Part shown: one piece after another, positions 48,580 through 62,400 of the stretch
Position numbering within the stretch: position 1 is the first letter of the stretch
How the letters are laid out: every line of letters begins with the position of its first letter
From: Darksidea phi
Lineage: Eukaryota; Ascomycota; Dothideomycetes; Pleosporales; Lentitheciaceae
Assembly (NCBI GenBank): GCA_030770425.1
Contig: JASJFT010000146.1
Location: forward strand, 1-64,000
Length of the DNA stretch: 64,000 bases
Direction: 5' to 3'
Made by a program: the position numbers and the translations under genes
The notes under the pieces: generated by a model
Databases searched by the model: none
Told to the model about the DNA's origin: nothing
The model's input: the letters and a program-made list of their open reading frames with translations, nothing else

Positions 48580-51500
48580 CTAGACGATAATATAACTATA
48601 AAAATTTTTAAAAGAATTATTAAGAACTAGTATATATTTAAGAAATAAGAAGATATATTAGAAGTATAAATTATAATATTAATAGAAGAATTAAAGAGAT
48701 ATATAAGAAAGCTATTAAAGTTAAAAAAACTAAAAAAGTTTAATAGAATATAATCTAAACTTAAAAGATTTCTAATTAATATAGTAATTTATTTTAATCT
48801 TAATAAGGTATAACTACCTAATAAAATCTTAAAAGTATTATTTATAGTAGTATAGTTTATAGAAAAAGCTATTACTTAGTTTAAAATCTATTTAAATAAA
48901 AGACTATAACTTAATAAAATTTATTAAAATAATAAAACTAGAGCTATTTTCTTAAGCTATAAGTATTTTAAGAATAAATTATATATTATATTTAAAAATA
49001 TTAACTTAGAAAGACTTATAAAATAAAAAATTATATATCTTAAGTAGACTAAATCTACTACTATATATATATTTAAATTTAAATAGCTTACTACTAAGAT
49101 CTAGTAGGAATAAGTAGCTCTTATATTATACTACTATAAAGGATTAAAGAATAATATTCGATATAAAATAATTTAAATAAATAAACTATAGACTATATAA
49201 GAAATAATTAAATAAATTATTAGAATTAATAATAACCTTTACCTCTAGAACTAAGAGAAGAAAGAAAAGATTAGATTCTATAAAAAGAAAAAAGAAGAAA
49301 AGTACTATAGATTAGAGCTAATAGTTCTAGGAGCTAGTTTAGAGCCTAAGAAAGAGAAATAGAATTCTAAGAAATAAGAGCTCTATAAAAAATAAGTATA
49401 CTTTAAATATAAGAAGTAAAGATATCTAGTAAAGAACTATAAATTAGATTTAAGAAAAAAAAAATTCTAATATACTTAGTAGAGTAAAAGGAATAGAGTA
49501 GCTATAATATAAGAATATAATATTATATATTAGATAACTTATATATACGACTAGTATAAAATATACTATAAAGCTAAGTTAAATATTAGCTATTAGCTAT
49601 AGAAATAGTAGGTAATTATAACTTAGGAGTCTTAAAGGAGAGTTTTATTTTTATTAAAAGTATAAGAAGAAGTATCTAAGAAAGACTTATTTATAGAAAA
49701 AGAAGATTTTAATAATATTATAGATATATTATTATAGATAATTAATAATAGTAATAAGTTCTTAAAACTAGAAGAAGAAAACCTAGTTATATTATATAAG
49801 AATACTAGATATCTATAGATAATTTAACTATTTAAAGAAAAAATAGGATTAATATTAGAACTTAATATAACTTATACTTAAGTCTTATAGTTTATAGAAA
49901 AAATTATAATACTTCTAATAATATAAGAGATTTATAAGAAATAGTCTAGATTATATTTAATATACTAATTATTTAAAGATTTTAAATAATAGGTTAAATA
50001 GAATTTTATCGTTATAGATCTTATATCTAACTAAAAAACTTAAAAAGAAATATAGTATATTATAAAAATAGTTAATAAAGAGTAACTATAGTATATAGTA
50101 ATTAAATAATAGATTCCCGTAAAAATAACCTTTATAAAATATAATAACTAGAAATATAAAGTTAATCTAGAGAATAACCTATAATATAAAATAAGATATC
50201 TAGTATATTTTAAGATTATATAGATCTTATATATATAAAAAGAGTATAGACTTTATAAGAGAGTAAAGTAAAAAAATAACTATTACTTAGTAAAAGACTA
50301 TAATAAAAGGATTACCTAAGTAGTTATACTAGAAGTAATATATAAATAGTAATAATTTAAGAACTAGTAATAAAAAGGATATATAAGAATTATACTAGGA
50401 TTACTTCTACTATTAAACTATATTCTAGGGAGACTATAGTATAAATATCTAAAAAATAAATATCTAAAATATATCTAGACTAAGATTAATATAAAGTATT
50501 AGTTAAAGAAGATAAGAATTTAAAGAACTAGAGGATAGAACTATATCTATATTTAGAGAACCTACTAAGAAAAAATAATTACTACTTTAATTAATAGTAG
50601 AGCTACTTAAAACTTTATTAGTAAGGACTTTATCTAACGAAGGAAGATTTTTTAATAGAAAAAATATTATCCTAGTATTATATATACTATTAAAGGAGAA
50701 CTCTTTAATAAATCTATAATATATAAAACTAAAGATAAACTTCGCCTATATAAATAGGAAAAAGAAAATAAGATACTTAATATTATTAAGATATTAGAAG
50801 ACTAAGATATAATTTTAGGGATACTATAGTTATAAGAAGCTAACTTCTATATTAAGTAAATAAACTAATAAGTAATATTTCTATAAAGAGCTAATATAAC
50901 TAAAGAAGAAGATTATAGTATTCTAGAGTAATATAAAAAGTAAGAGGTATTATTTAAAAAATCTAAGAAAAGTCTACTCTAGTACTAGTCTTAGAATTAT
51001 ACGATTCTACTATAAGAAGAAAAAACTCTAGGATTTAAACTAATCTATAAATTAACTAAAGAAGAAGAAGATATTATAGTAAAATATCTTAAAGATAATC
51101 TTATAAAAAGGTATATTTAATATTTAAATTTACTTATAGAATATCTAATTCTCTTTATACCTAAGAAGAGTACTATAAAACTACGACTATATATTAATTA
51201 TTAAATATTTAATAATATTATAATTAAGAACTAATATTCTTTACTTTTAATATTAGAAATATAAGACTAATTATAAAAAGCTAAGTAGTTTATATAACTA
51301 GATATCCGAAATATATACTACTAGATCTAAATTAAGAAGAATAAGAAATAGAAAATAGTATTTAGAATTAAGAAAGAATTATATAAATACTAAGTAATAC
51401 CTTTTAAACTTACTAATATACCCGCGATATTATAAAAATAGATTAATAATATTTTATAAAATTATCTTAATTAATTTATAATAGTATATCTTAACGATAT

Positions 51501-53000
51501 TCTAATCTACTCTAAAATAGAAAAAGAATATAAAGAATATATAAAGAAGGTTCTATAAGTACTTAAAGAAGTATAATTATATCTTTATCTATAAAAATAT
51601 AAATTCTATATATAAGAAATAAAGTTTTTAGAATTTATTATTAGACTAGAAGAAATTAAAGTAGACCTATAATAAATTAAGAAGATTAAGGAATAGTCTA
51701 TACTAAAAAATCTTAAGGAATTATAATCGTTTCTAGAATTCTATAACTTTTATTAAAAGTTAATACTATAATAGAGTATAATAATAATACTACTTATATA
51801 ACTTATAAGGAAGGACTAATCCTTTAAATAGAAGAAGAAGTACTAATAAGTCTTTAAGAAGATTAAAAAATAATTTACTAAGAAACCTATAATTAAGATA
51901 TATAATTCTAAAGAACCCTTAATTATTAAAATAGATATATTAGACTATATAATAGAAGTAGTACTACTATAAAAGGACGATAAAGATAACCTTAGACTAA
52001 TATACTACTTCTTATAAAAAATATTACTAGCTAAACTTAACTATAATATCTATAATAAAGAGTTATTAGTAATTATTAAAGTTTTAAAAGAATAGAGATC
52101 TAATCTATAGGGATTAAAATATCTTATTATAATCTATATAAATTATAAGAATCTAATAGAATTCTTAATAAATAAATCTTTAATTAGAAGATAGATATAA
52201 TAGGTATAAACTCTTATAACCTATAATATTAGGATCGTATATACTAAAGAATTAGAAAATAAATAAGTAGATATACTTAGTAGAAGATCTAACTACTAAG
52301 AAATAGAGAAGCCTAGTATAGTAATTCTTAAGCTATAGCTAGACGGAATAATTACTTATAATCGTCTAAAGTTAATAGAAATATAGAAAATAATACTTAA
52401 ACTAAAAGGAAATAAATAGATCTAATAGATCTATATAGCTACTATAGAAGTAATAGATAAATAAAACGAAATTTAAGAAGTAATTTAAGAAAAAGATAGA
52501 ATTATTTATATATTTTAAAAAGTCTACGTATCTAAGATAATATAAAAAGAATTTATTAGATAATACTATAAAGTATTAGTATATAGATATTAAGGAGTAG
52601 AAAAGACTCTTAAATAATTAATAAGAATATACTACTTTTTATATATAAGATAACTAGTTTTATAAGTTCTTTTAGAATATATAAACTATTATTATAATAA
52701 ATATACTAGATATATACCCTATAGAATACTATAACTAATAGAAAATATAAAAGGACTATAGAAGATTATAACTATAGACTTTATTATATAGTTACTACGC
52801 TTTAAAAAACTAATAATAGGGGTATTCTATAATACTATACTAGTAGTAGTAAATAAGTTTATTAAATATATATACTTTATTCTATATATAAATAAAGGAA
52901 ATAAAATTACCTAATCTTTTATAAACGAGAATTAGAATACGGAGCGAGTTAATTATAAATTAAAGAAAATTAATTTAAATATAAGTCTAATATCTAAAGT
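48580..53000 (+). mobile_element. Ty3/gypsy retrotransposon remnant, forward
   Basis: RIP-damaged but readable in order on the plus strand. A gag-like stretch lies at about 48690-49110 (NKVLPNKILKVLF-type text and a LERLIK...LK.TKS segment). A former zinc-knuckle region is near 49400-49440. Reverse transcriptase lies at about 51010-51530, with IPKKSTIKLRLYINY, LDIRNIYY, VIPFKLTNIPAIL and VYLNDILIYSK (the YLDD box read as YLND). RNase H lies at about 51895-52090 with YNIYNKELLVIIK. Integrase lies at about 52540-52930 with TIDFII and TILVVVNKFIKYIYFI. This RT-RH-IN order defines Ty3/gypsy. Stops are everywhere, mostly TAA and TAG where CAA, CAG or TGG are expected. LTRs could not be delimited. 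Confidence 0.85.
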
Positions 53001-53090
53001 TTAATAATAAATATATAAGCTATAAGATAAGTATCTTATAATAAAAGCTTTAGATTACTAGCTATCGACTATTATATAGTACTAAACGTC

Positions 53091-53318
53091 TATTCTATAG
53101 TCTATAGCCCTAGTTAACTAATACCTAGACTAATATCTAAGGAACTAAATATAACCTATATAGACTTATTCTATAGTCTATAGCCCTAGTTAGCTAATAC
53201 CTAGACTAATATCTAAGGAACTAAATATAATCTATATAGACTTATTCTATAGTCTATAGCCCTAGTTAGCTAATACCTAGATTAATATCTAAGGAATAAA
53301 ATATAATCTATATAGACT
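53091..53318. repeat. 76-bp tandem repeat, three units
   Basis: TATTCTATAGTCTATAGCCC begins at 53091, 53167 and 53243, a constant 76-bp period. The units differ at only a few sites, so the duplication happened late relative to RIP or the units were all mutated alike. It lies just beyond the integrase of the forward Ty3/gypsy element. Confidence 0.8.
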
Positions 53319-56300
53319 AATAGCTAAACTAGTCTATATCTTATAGTCTTAAATACCTAAATCTACTTATTTATTACTTTCTTCTAGTATATATTAATCG
53401 ACTTAAACTACTATTTAAGAGTAGATATAACTTAGAAAGTAGAATAAATATTCTTCTATATAATAGTTATATACTTAGTATAAATAGCTATAAGATTTAT
53501 AGCTATAAAAAAGTTAGTCTAATATTAGAACTAATATTATATTATAACTATACCTTTTAAAATAGTAATAAGATAGACTTTAGTAGTAGTATAAAGAATA
53601 TTAAAAGTTCTATCTTAAAACTATAGATTATTACTATCTCTTACGTTCCTAGTAATCTCGTATATAAGATAGCTAAGTACTATATAAAGAATAATAAAAT
53701 TAGTAGTTTTTTAAAAGTACTAAATTTCTTAAAGAGTTCTTATTATATATTTAATTAATATTAATAGATAAGAAGTAAAAGTAACTAATACTTACTACTA
53801 CGCGGTCGATTCTAATAGAACTTATTACTAATACTATAAAAAATAGGAACTCTAATATAATTAAAAGTATAGTTATACTTTTTATACTTAGACTAAGTAT
53901 TTTTATTAGACTATTTATTACTAATAGAAGCTTTATTAGCTTTTTTAATATCTTTATATAACTTCTTAAGTAGTTTATTATATAATTACTTTATAATAGT
54001 AGACTTATTAATATTAGAAAATAGGTTCTTAAAAGATAACGTAGAGGATAAGTTCTCTAGTTAGAAGTAAATAGTAGTATTCTAGTATAGATAAGACGAA
54101 TTACTACCCCTTTAGAATATAATCTACCTAAGAGATATATAAGACTATTAGGTAACTCCCTTAGAGATTAATATCTAATATTATCCCCCTTCTTAGGACT
54201 TCTTAACCCGAGAAGTCTAAAAAATCTTTTTAGATATATTTTAGCCTATTTCTTATCCCTTTACTAATTTTAGAGTTATTTAGGTTTAGGCTAGTTTTAT
54301 AAGTAATCTTAGTACCCTATTAGAGATAAAAACTACCTCTAAGTCTCTTTTAGTCCTATTTAGACCTATTTTAACTTAGAATTAGATCTCTATATAGGCT
54401 TTTAAAAGAGCTTTACTTTTCTCTTATTTTAATTAGTAGGATATTATACGGCCGCCGTATTAGTAGATTATATAACTTTAGTAATAAATAAAAGTCTTAG
54501 TACTTAACTATAGATATTTCCGGTCTAATCTTCTATTTTCTTTCTCTAATATCTCTTTATTATATTTCTAGGTAAGTATTTTATTCTTTTCTTAGAAAGT
54601 TTTAGGCGTATTTAGATACTAATAGGTATAGATTTCCTCTTTTTATACTCTTTAGTTTTTTTTTTTACCTAAATTAACTTCGTAACTCCTCTAGAATAGA
54701 TAGTACTCTTAAAAAATATTTTATTAAGAACTATTAGCTTAAAGCTATTCTTAAGAATAATATATATATTAAATTATTATATATCTTCTATATTACTATT
54801 ATAGTAGAGGAAGACGTTATTAATTAAACTTAGTAGTACTTTTTTAATTTAAATAATAATAAATAAAACTTCTATAAGTTTAAGGGTTATTAGTAGAAGT
54901 ATTATAAGAATTACTTATATAAATAGTCTTCTTATTTTATAGTAAATTACCCTTAAATACTTTTAGATACTTTTAGATTATAACTAATTTTATTAAATCC
55001 TCTTAAAGTACCTTTATAGCCTTAAATATATTAAGGCTTAAATTAAAATTATTTTAAGCTTTAGCTAGAAGGTTCTCGACTATTACTATAAGAGGGAGTA
55101 GAAATATATTATTATATACTAAAAAAAGACTAATACTAACCCTAATATACTAGTTTTTTTTAACTTTACTACTATAGATACTCTAAAGAATATCTTATTT
55201 ATATTAGCTACTTAAGTACCCTCTATCTATTTTTAGAAGAAAGTATCTACTATAGTAACTTAAGAGTAGTATTATTAAGTTAATAAAAAAGTAATAAACC
55301 TATATAATTAGCTTATAGTTAATTTAAAAGAGTAAATTCCTTTTAAACGCTATTAGATATATTTAATTAAATTTTTAATTAATATACTCTAAAGGGGGTA
55401 GTTTATTCTCTAATAAATTTTAAGGGTATAATAGAGCTTTTACTTTAGATAATTAATATACTTAAGTAGGTATTATATTCTATAATTATTACTAAGATAA
55501 TAAGAGTTTTTAAAAGAAATTAAAATAGGACTATTCTAACGATAAAGCTAGTAATAAGTCTTTTAATCTTCTTTCTTCTAAGAAAGAGTATATAAGTAGT
55601 ATTAAGAACCTTTTAGATATATTTAAATATTAATTAGTATATTTAGATTTCTAGTAATTTATAATATATTATTAAGATTAATCTTAAACTTAAGAAGACC
55701 TATAAAAAGACTATAAAGTAATAATACTATTATAAGACTAAGAGGAAGAAAGAATCTACCTCTAATAATAAGTAGATACCTATTAGGTATAGTTTAGTAC
55801 TAAATCGTAGTTATAGTAATAATATAAATTAACTTACTTCTTATAATAGCTATTAGATTTAGGCTACTTATCTTAAAGAGTTTAATAGTACTTATAGTAT
55901 TAATTTCTATAATATATCTTCTACTTAGAAATTAAAGAAGAATTAGGAGTATTAGACGACTTTTAACTTTATTTACTAGTTATTTAGTATAATATAGTAA
56001 CTTTAGACCTTTTTAGATATATTTAAATAAAATTTATCTCTCTTTCTTAGAAAATAAGGTACTTAACGTAATATAGGTCTTTTCTATAATACCTAACTAT
56101 AAATTTTAGTATTTAGAATAGGTTTATACCTAGCTAGTTTATTTAGTAGAATATTAGAAAACTTTAGCTCTTAAGTAGTTATAATCTTACTAATTACTTT
56201 TAACTTTACTCTTTTATAATTAAATATAATTAACTATACTATCTCTTCCTTTTCTTAATACTATTAAACTACTACTAAGAATATTTCTACTAATAAAAAC

Positions 56301-56499
56301 CTTAGACCCTTTAGTCTTAAGAGAAATTTAACTTAAAAATATTTTTCTTAAAATATATTACTAATAATAGAAGGTATATTAAAATAGTTTTATTCTTAAT
56401 AAGCTTTTCTATCTATTATTATCCTTCTTTTTAGTAACTAATAACTTAGTAGTTATTTTTTAGATTTTTTAAATACCTTTTAGTATCTTAGGGCGATTC
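53319..56499. other. AT-rich DNA, no readable element
   Basis: Composition as in the rest of the compartment. No domain could be read with confidence on either strand. It may include the 3' part and LTR of the reverse Ty3/gypsy element next to it. Confidence 0.4.
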
Positions 56500-58720
56500 C
56501 TTTCTTTAAATAAAATATTTTAAGTATATTTTTACTTATATTTATACTAAATTCCTAAGAGTTCTCTTTTAATAGGTAACCTTTCTAAGAAACTAGATAA
56601 TACTAATTTTTATCTTTATCTCGTTCTCTATTAATTAATTTATTAATTTTATAGATATTATCTTCTACTTATTAGAGTATATCTATAGCTAGGCCTTTTA
56701 GGTATAATAGTAATCCCTTTAGGTTATATAGTTCTAATAGGAATATATAAAAGACCGGATAGATATCTAGAGTACCTAGTAGATCTACTTAGTAGACTAC
56801 TATTTTAATTTTTTCTATTATTATATCTAGACCTAAGTATTTCTAGTCTAATTTCTTTTTTAGATAATAAAATCTAAAGTAATATATTAAAATATATACT
56901 TAGTCCCCTATCTCTAGTTTAAAAGGTATTCTTTTCTTATTTTAGAATTATTATTAGTATTTATTAGTAATCTTAAGTTTTTAGATATATTCGACCCTAA
57001 TCTTAATTAATCTAGTAGCTATTATATACCTATAAGGCGATTCTCCGTCGTTAAGTAGTCGAATAGGCTAATTTATATCTTATAATATAAATCTATAATA
57101 AATATAAAATAATATTTACTTTATAATTAAATATATACTATTATTATATATAAACTCTATTAAGAATATCTATAATATCTAATTATCTTATTTAATATAA
57201 TAATAGTATCTTAGGTATTATTTTAATATTTAATTCTACCTTTTAGTTTAACTATTAGTTTATAAATAATATATAAAAATAAGAATTCTTTTTAAGTTTA
57301 AATAGTAATTAAAAGAGTTCTAATACTTTATATTTATAATTAGGCCTTAATTAGATAGAACTATAGTAGGAGTATTATATAATCGAATAATCTTATAGAT
57401 TTAGGCTTAGACTAAATTAATACTATTCTAATTACTTCGTACTAGGATATAGTATACTATTTTAGAGAAATAATATACTATAACTAGAATAATATTATAT
57501 ACTACCCTATTATTTTTACTTAGAAGTAGTTTAGTAATAAAATCTATCGTAACCTCTTACTAAAGATTACTAGAGATTAGTAATAGTTATAATAAACTAT
57601 ATAGTTTATAATAACGGGTAACTACTTTATTATAGTATATATAGTCGTAGATATACTTTTTTACTATCTTTATTATTCTAGTCTATATATATTTCCTTTA
57701 TAGCTTAGCTAATATCCTTATTATATCGAAATAGCTGAATAAAGGAATATTATAATACTTTTAGATTACTATAACTATTTCTTCTATTATTATAAGGTAT
57801 TTAGATCTATTTTAATATATTTTATTATCTTTAGAATTTATAAGAGTTTTTATATCTTTATTTACCTTTAACTTTTTATTAAGGTTATTCTTAATATTTA
57901 TTAAGTTATCTAAATTATCGGAGTTCTCCTTTATTTCTAAGTTATCTTCTTTCTTTTTTATTAATATCTCTTAATAGTATTTTATCTTCTTCTAAGCTAA
58001 GTCTTTATATTAAAAGTAATAAATAGCTCTTTTTATTTTATTAGTTTTTTCTTAGGTTATTATAGCTCGCGTAATAGTAGTAATAAAAGCGCTAGCCTTT
58101 TATAGACTTCTACTTAGTAAATCTTATATTAACTTAATAAAAAACTTATTTTATTTTTATATTAGTTCTTTTACCTTTATAATATAATCGGGTTAATATA
58201 AGAATTCGTCCGTCGGGTTTATAGATCCTAATTAGTATTTAATAATAAAATTAAACTTTAATAATACTAAATAGAAATAAACTTAATATTAATTAAGAGA
58301 TTTCGTCTTTATAAATTATTTTAGATTATTATAGTTTATAAGTACTTCGAAAAACTATTTATTAAGATAATATCTTTAATAGATTAAACTTTTAATAATT
58401 ATAAGGAGTTCTTAGTCGTATATATTATAATTATACTTAACTACGACTAATTTTCTTAAGTAGAAGTTAATAGGTCTTTATTAGACCTTTTTATTATTAT
58501 TAAATACTAATTAGTTTAATATATCTATAATTATACCTTCTAAGGTATTAATCTTTACCCTAGTTTCTTATTCCCTCTTAAAATAAGTAAGAATTAATAT
58601 TATAGTAAATAAGCCTTTTAGTTTATTCTATATCTTTCTTCTCTCTAAACCTATATCTAGGGGTTAGCTTTTCTTTCTTCTTATAACTTACCTAACTTAG
58701 GTAGCTCCGGACGTCTTTTA
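56500..58720 (-). mobile_element. Ty3/gypsy retrotransposon remnant, reverse
   Basis: On the minus strand, going down in coordinate, RNase H lies at about 58500-58150 (YNIYD.ELLIIIK, then a VLINYNNLKYF block matching the usual 'TDHKNLEYF', then FLYLPDYI). Integrase follows: the zinc-binding and HHCC part at about 57750-57600 (KTL-like, KKYIYDYIYY) and the core at 57560-57400 (EVTIDFITKLLLSKNN, ILVIVYYFSKIVYYI). A post-integrase block lies near 56950-56870. No RT was found above 58720, so the element seems truncated at its 5' side. It is distinct from, and opposite to, the forward copy. Confidence 0.75.
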
Positions 58721-59010
58721 TATTATTTTATAAGTAGGTAGAGATATAGAATAAATATATTAAGTAGTCTAACTATTTAGTTAAGGCGCGAGTAGAGGGC
58801 CTTATATACGAGTTATACTAGATCTAGTAACTAAATTAATTACTATAAATTAGTATATAGTTACTATAATTTATTATTATATAGCTACTATAGATTTAGT
58901 ATAGAGTTATAGTAAATTAATATAAATTATTATATAAATAAAGTAATTATATAATATATAGCGCTAGACTACTTATATACCCCTCTTAGGTTCGAATATA
59001 GATTCGAAGC

Positions 59011-59100
59011 TAAAGTTTATTTATAAGTTTTAAAGTTTATTTATTAGTTTTAAAGTTTATTTATTATTTTAAAGTTTATTTATTAGTTTTAAAGTTTTAT
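59011..59100. repeat. 20-bp tandem repeat, five units
   Basis: TAAAGTTTATTTATTAGTTT and variants start at 59011, 59031, 59051, 59070 and 59090. Confidence 0.7.
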
Positions 59101-59328
59101 TTTTAAAGCTTATTATTAGCTAATAGATCTCTCTCTTCCTATAAGTATAAGGAGCTATATTATAGGTTAAGAACTAGTCTTTATATTAGTATAGTACTAG
59201 GTAGATAGTCGCCGTCGTTATAGTATATATAGGTTCCTTATATAATTAGATATCTCTAGAGATATAAGGCCCTTAATTTTACTTTATATAGTATATTAAT
59301 ATAGTATTAATATACTAGTTTATTAGTT

Positions 59329-59433
59329 AAATAGTCTACGTAGTTAGCTAAATAGTCTACGTAGTTAACTAAATAGTCTATATAGTTAGCTAAGAAGCCT
59401 ATATAGTTAGCTATAAAGCCTATATAGTAGGAA
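59329..59433. repeat. 21-bp tandem repeat, five units
   Basis: Units close to AAATAGTCTACGTAGTTAGCT start at 59329, 59350, 59371, 59392 and about 59413. Within the array CTACGTAG becomes CTATATAG and AATAGT becomes AAGAAGCC, so mutations accumulate toward the right. Confidence 0.75.
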
Positions 59434-59499
59434 AATCCTTAAAGTTTAGAAGTAATACCTAATTCTTATATTTTTACCTAGGTAGTAATTTAGTAAGGT

Positions 59500-62400
59500 C
59501 GTTAGCTAGTTAACTATTTAATAAGATATATAAGATATTAATATTACCTAATAGTATCTTCTAATAAAGCTAGTAGTAATAGATATTAACGTACTATACT
59601 ATAGTCTTAAGCCGTAGGGTAAATAAGATAAGTAGTTAAATCGTTTACTAGTTATTATAGTATAATAATTATTTATAATCTAGATCGAATCCGATATATT
59701 TAAATACTCTCTACTACTATATTAGCTTAGTACTAGTTAATAAGATAGCTATTAGTTTTACTTTAGTTATTAATTTTATAATATATTATTATAGTATAGC
59801 TTTCTAATTAATAGGTCTACTAAATAGGAAGAATATATATCCTTATAAGCTCTTTTAGATAGTCTTATAATTAGTAAAGAAGGTATCTAATACTCTATAG
59901 AAGTTAGGTATAAGTTTAGATATAAGTTTATTAATAATATATACTAATTTAATAGATATTAATATATTATAATATATTACTCGATTCTTTATATCTAGTA
60001 GATAGGTAATTATTTAATAAATAGCGTCTAGGTACTATTATAAGGGATTTATAAGGAATTTAACTAGTTTTAAATAAGCTTTTAAGATATCTAGATAGAT
60101 AGCTTCTACTATATAGCTAATAGATCTAACTAGCTATATATATTATTACTTAACTAAATCTATTATTTCGTTCTCTAAAGGTATTAGTTCCTTAAGTAGT
60201 AATAGTATAGTAGGTAGCTTCGAATAAAGCTTTAATAAAGGATACTTCTAAGTAAACTTCTCGATATATAAGCTCTATAATAGCTAGATTAAGCTACTAT
60301 CGTAATCTTTAATAGTTTAAATACTATAGAACGTCTATAGTTCTTCTAGAGATTTAATCTTATATTATTATAATAGCTTATACTTAAATTTATATAAAGT
60401 AGTTATATATACTAATATACTAAGAACGACGATATTATTAATAAAGAAGAAGACTAGTAGCTTCTTATTTTTCTATAGGTAGGGAGTATTCTTAATAGAT
60501 ATAAGATCTAGCTCTATAAGCGTTTTAGTAAGCTCTTTATACTAGAGTAATAGAGATATCTTTAGACTATAGAGCGCTCGGCGTAGTTTCTATAGATAAT
60601 TAAAATTAGAGAATCCTTCTAGCTAATAGTAATAGACTAATATTAATAGCTTAGTATTAGTAAACGCGTTAATAGTATTATATTAATAAATTTCTATATT
60701 AAAGTAGGCGGTAATAGCTACTAAAGCTCGAAATATTCGAATAGCTAGCGTAGTAGTATAGGTATCTTCTACTATTATTTATAAATCGCTATATATATAG
60801 ATCTAAGCCTTATATTTTAATAGATAGTTTTAATTATTAAGTTTATATTTATATACCTATATTAGTAGAAGAACTTTATTATCTTAAGTATACTAAGTAT
60901 TATATTCGTTCTAGGTTATCTATTTATAAGTTTCTTTATATTTAATCGTTACTAGTTCTTATTATATAGCTTATAGAAAGTCTTCCTTATAGAAAGATAA
61001 TAATTTTATTATATTCTTATAGTATTTTAGTTCTACTAGTAGTTCTATATATTTAAATTGTATTTTTAGTACTATTACTAAGGTAGCTATATAGGCTAAC
61101 TAGTAAGCGTTAATAAAGAAGCTAGAGTTCTTCTATATAAACTTCTTCTTTACTACTCTAGTTAATCCTTTAGATAGAATATAATATTAATAAAGATTAG
61201 TATCTATTAGTTCTTAATACTTCGTATAATTTAAATTAGGCTTAGTTCTACGCTTATACTTTAAGGGTTAATTTAATAGCTATAGTAGTAGCTTAGATAA
61301 AGCTATTTCTAATAGATTTAATATTAGAAGCTAATTTAATATAGGTTCCTAAGTAGTAGCTTAAGTAGTAGTATAAATAGTAGCCTAAGTAGAAACTTAG
61401 GTAGTAGATTCTATAGCTTCTATAGGAGCTATATATTCGTCTTCTAGTAAGGCTTCTAAAGAAGTATCTTTACTATTTAGTATAGGTAGGTAATATTTAT
61501 AAGCGAATTACTCTAGCTTAGAGCCTTAAAAAAGAGAATCTAAATTATCTTATAGCTAATAGAATAGATTCTCTCGAAATATAATATCCCTTATACGAAT
61601 TATCTTACTACTATAAGCTTTACTTCTTACCTTCGATATCTAGATTCTATAAATATTCGATAAATCGTAGCTAACTAGATATTCTACTAATACTTATAGG
61701 CTAAGCTTATTATCTCTAAGTATCTATTTATATAGTACGTAGGCTTTATAGCTATAAACGTATAGATAAGCTAGTAATAGCTTTTTCTAATATATAATTT
61801 TAAATAGTATTTTCTAGTTTAGTACTTATATAGATATTTAGTTAAGTAGATAGACTATTATTCTATAAATCTTAGAGCTAAGAGCTAGAGGAAGATTTAC
61901 TATAACTCTTATTAAGTAACTTCTCTTAATTAAACTTCTATCTAAACGTTTAGCTAAGCTATTCTACTTAATAGTATATAGCGCTTATATTTATAGTTTA
62001 ATTCCTTCTTATAGATAATAGACTCGAGCTAAATCGTCTAATAGACTATAGCCTTATTCGTTATTAGCTATTAGAAAGGTAATAGTTATATTAAATTCTT
62101 ATTTAATAGCTCTATCTAGCTATCTAAGTATTATCTAAAGAGTAAACTTATTATATTTAGCTATTATATAGACCGTATATAGTTTTAAGAATAGATTAAA
62201 TATATAGAATATATATTAATAGCTATTATAGACTAGTATATCGAGCTTAATTAGATTAATAACTATAGTTTTAAACGATCGGCTAGTACCTAATTTATAG
62301 CTAAATCGATAAGAGATAATCTAATAGACTTTATTCTATAGATACTTCTTATAGTAAACTATTTTAGGAGCTATTATACTATTATCTATATAGAGGCCTA

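Noticed and set aside
48100..53700. The right inverted arm as the 5' LTR of the forward Ty3/gypsy element
   Set aside because: No matching direct copy was found at 53000-53700, where its 3' LTR should lie.
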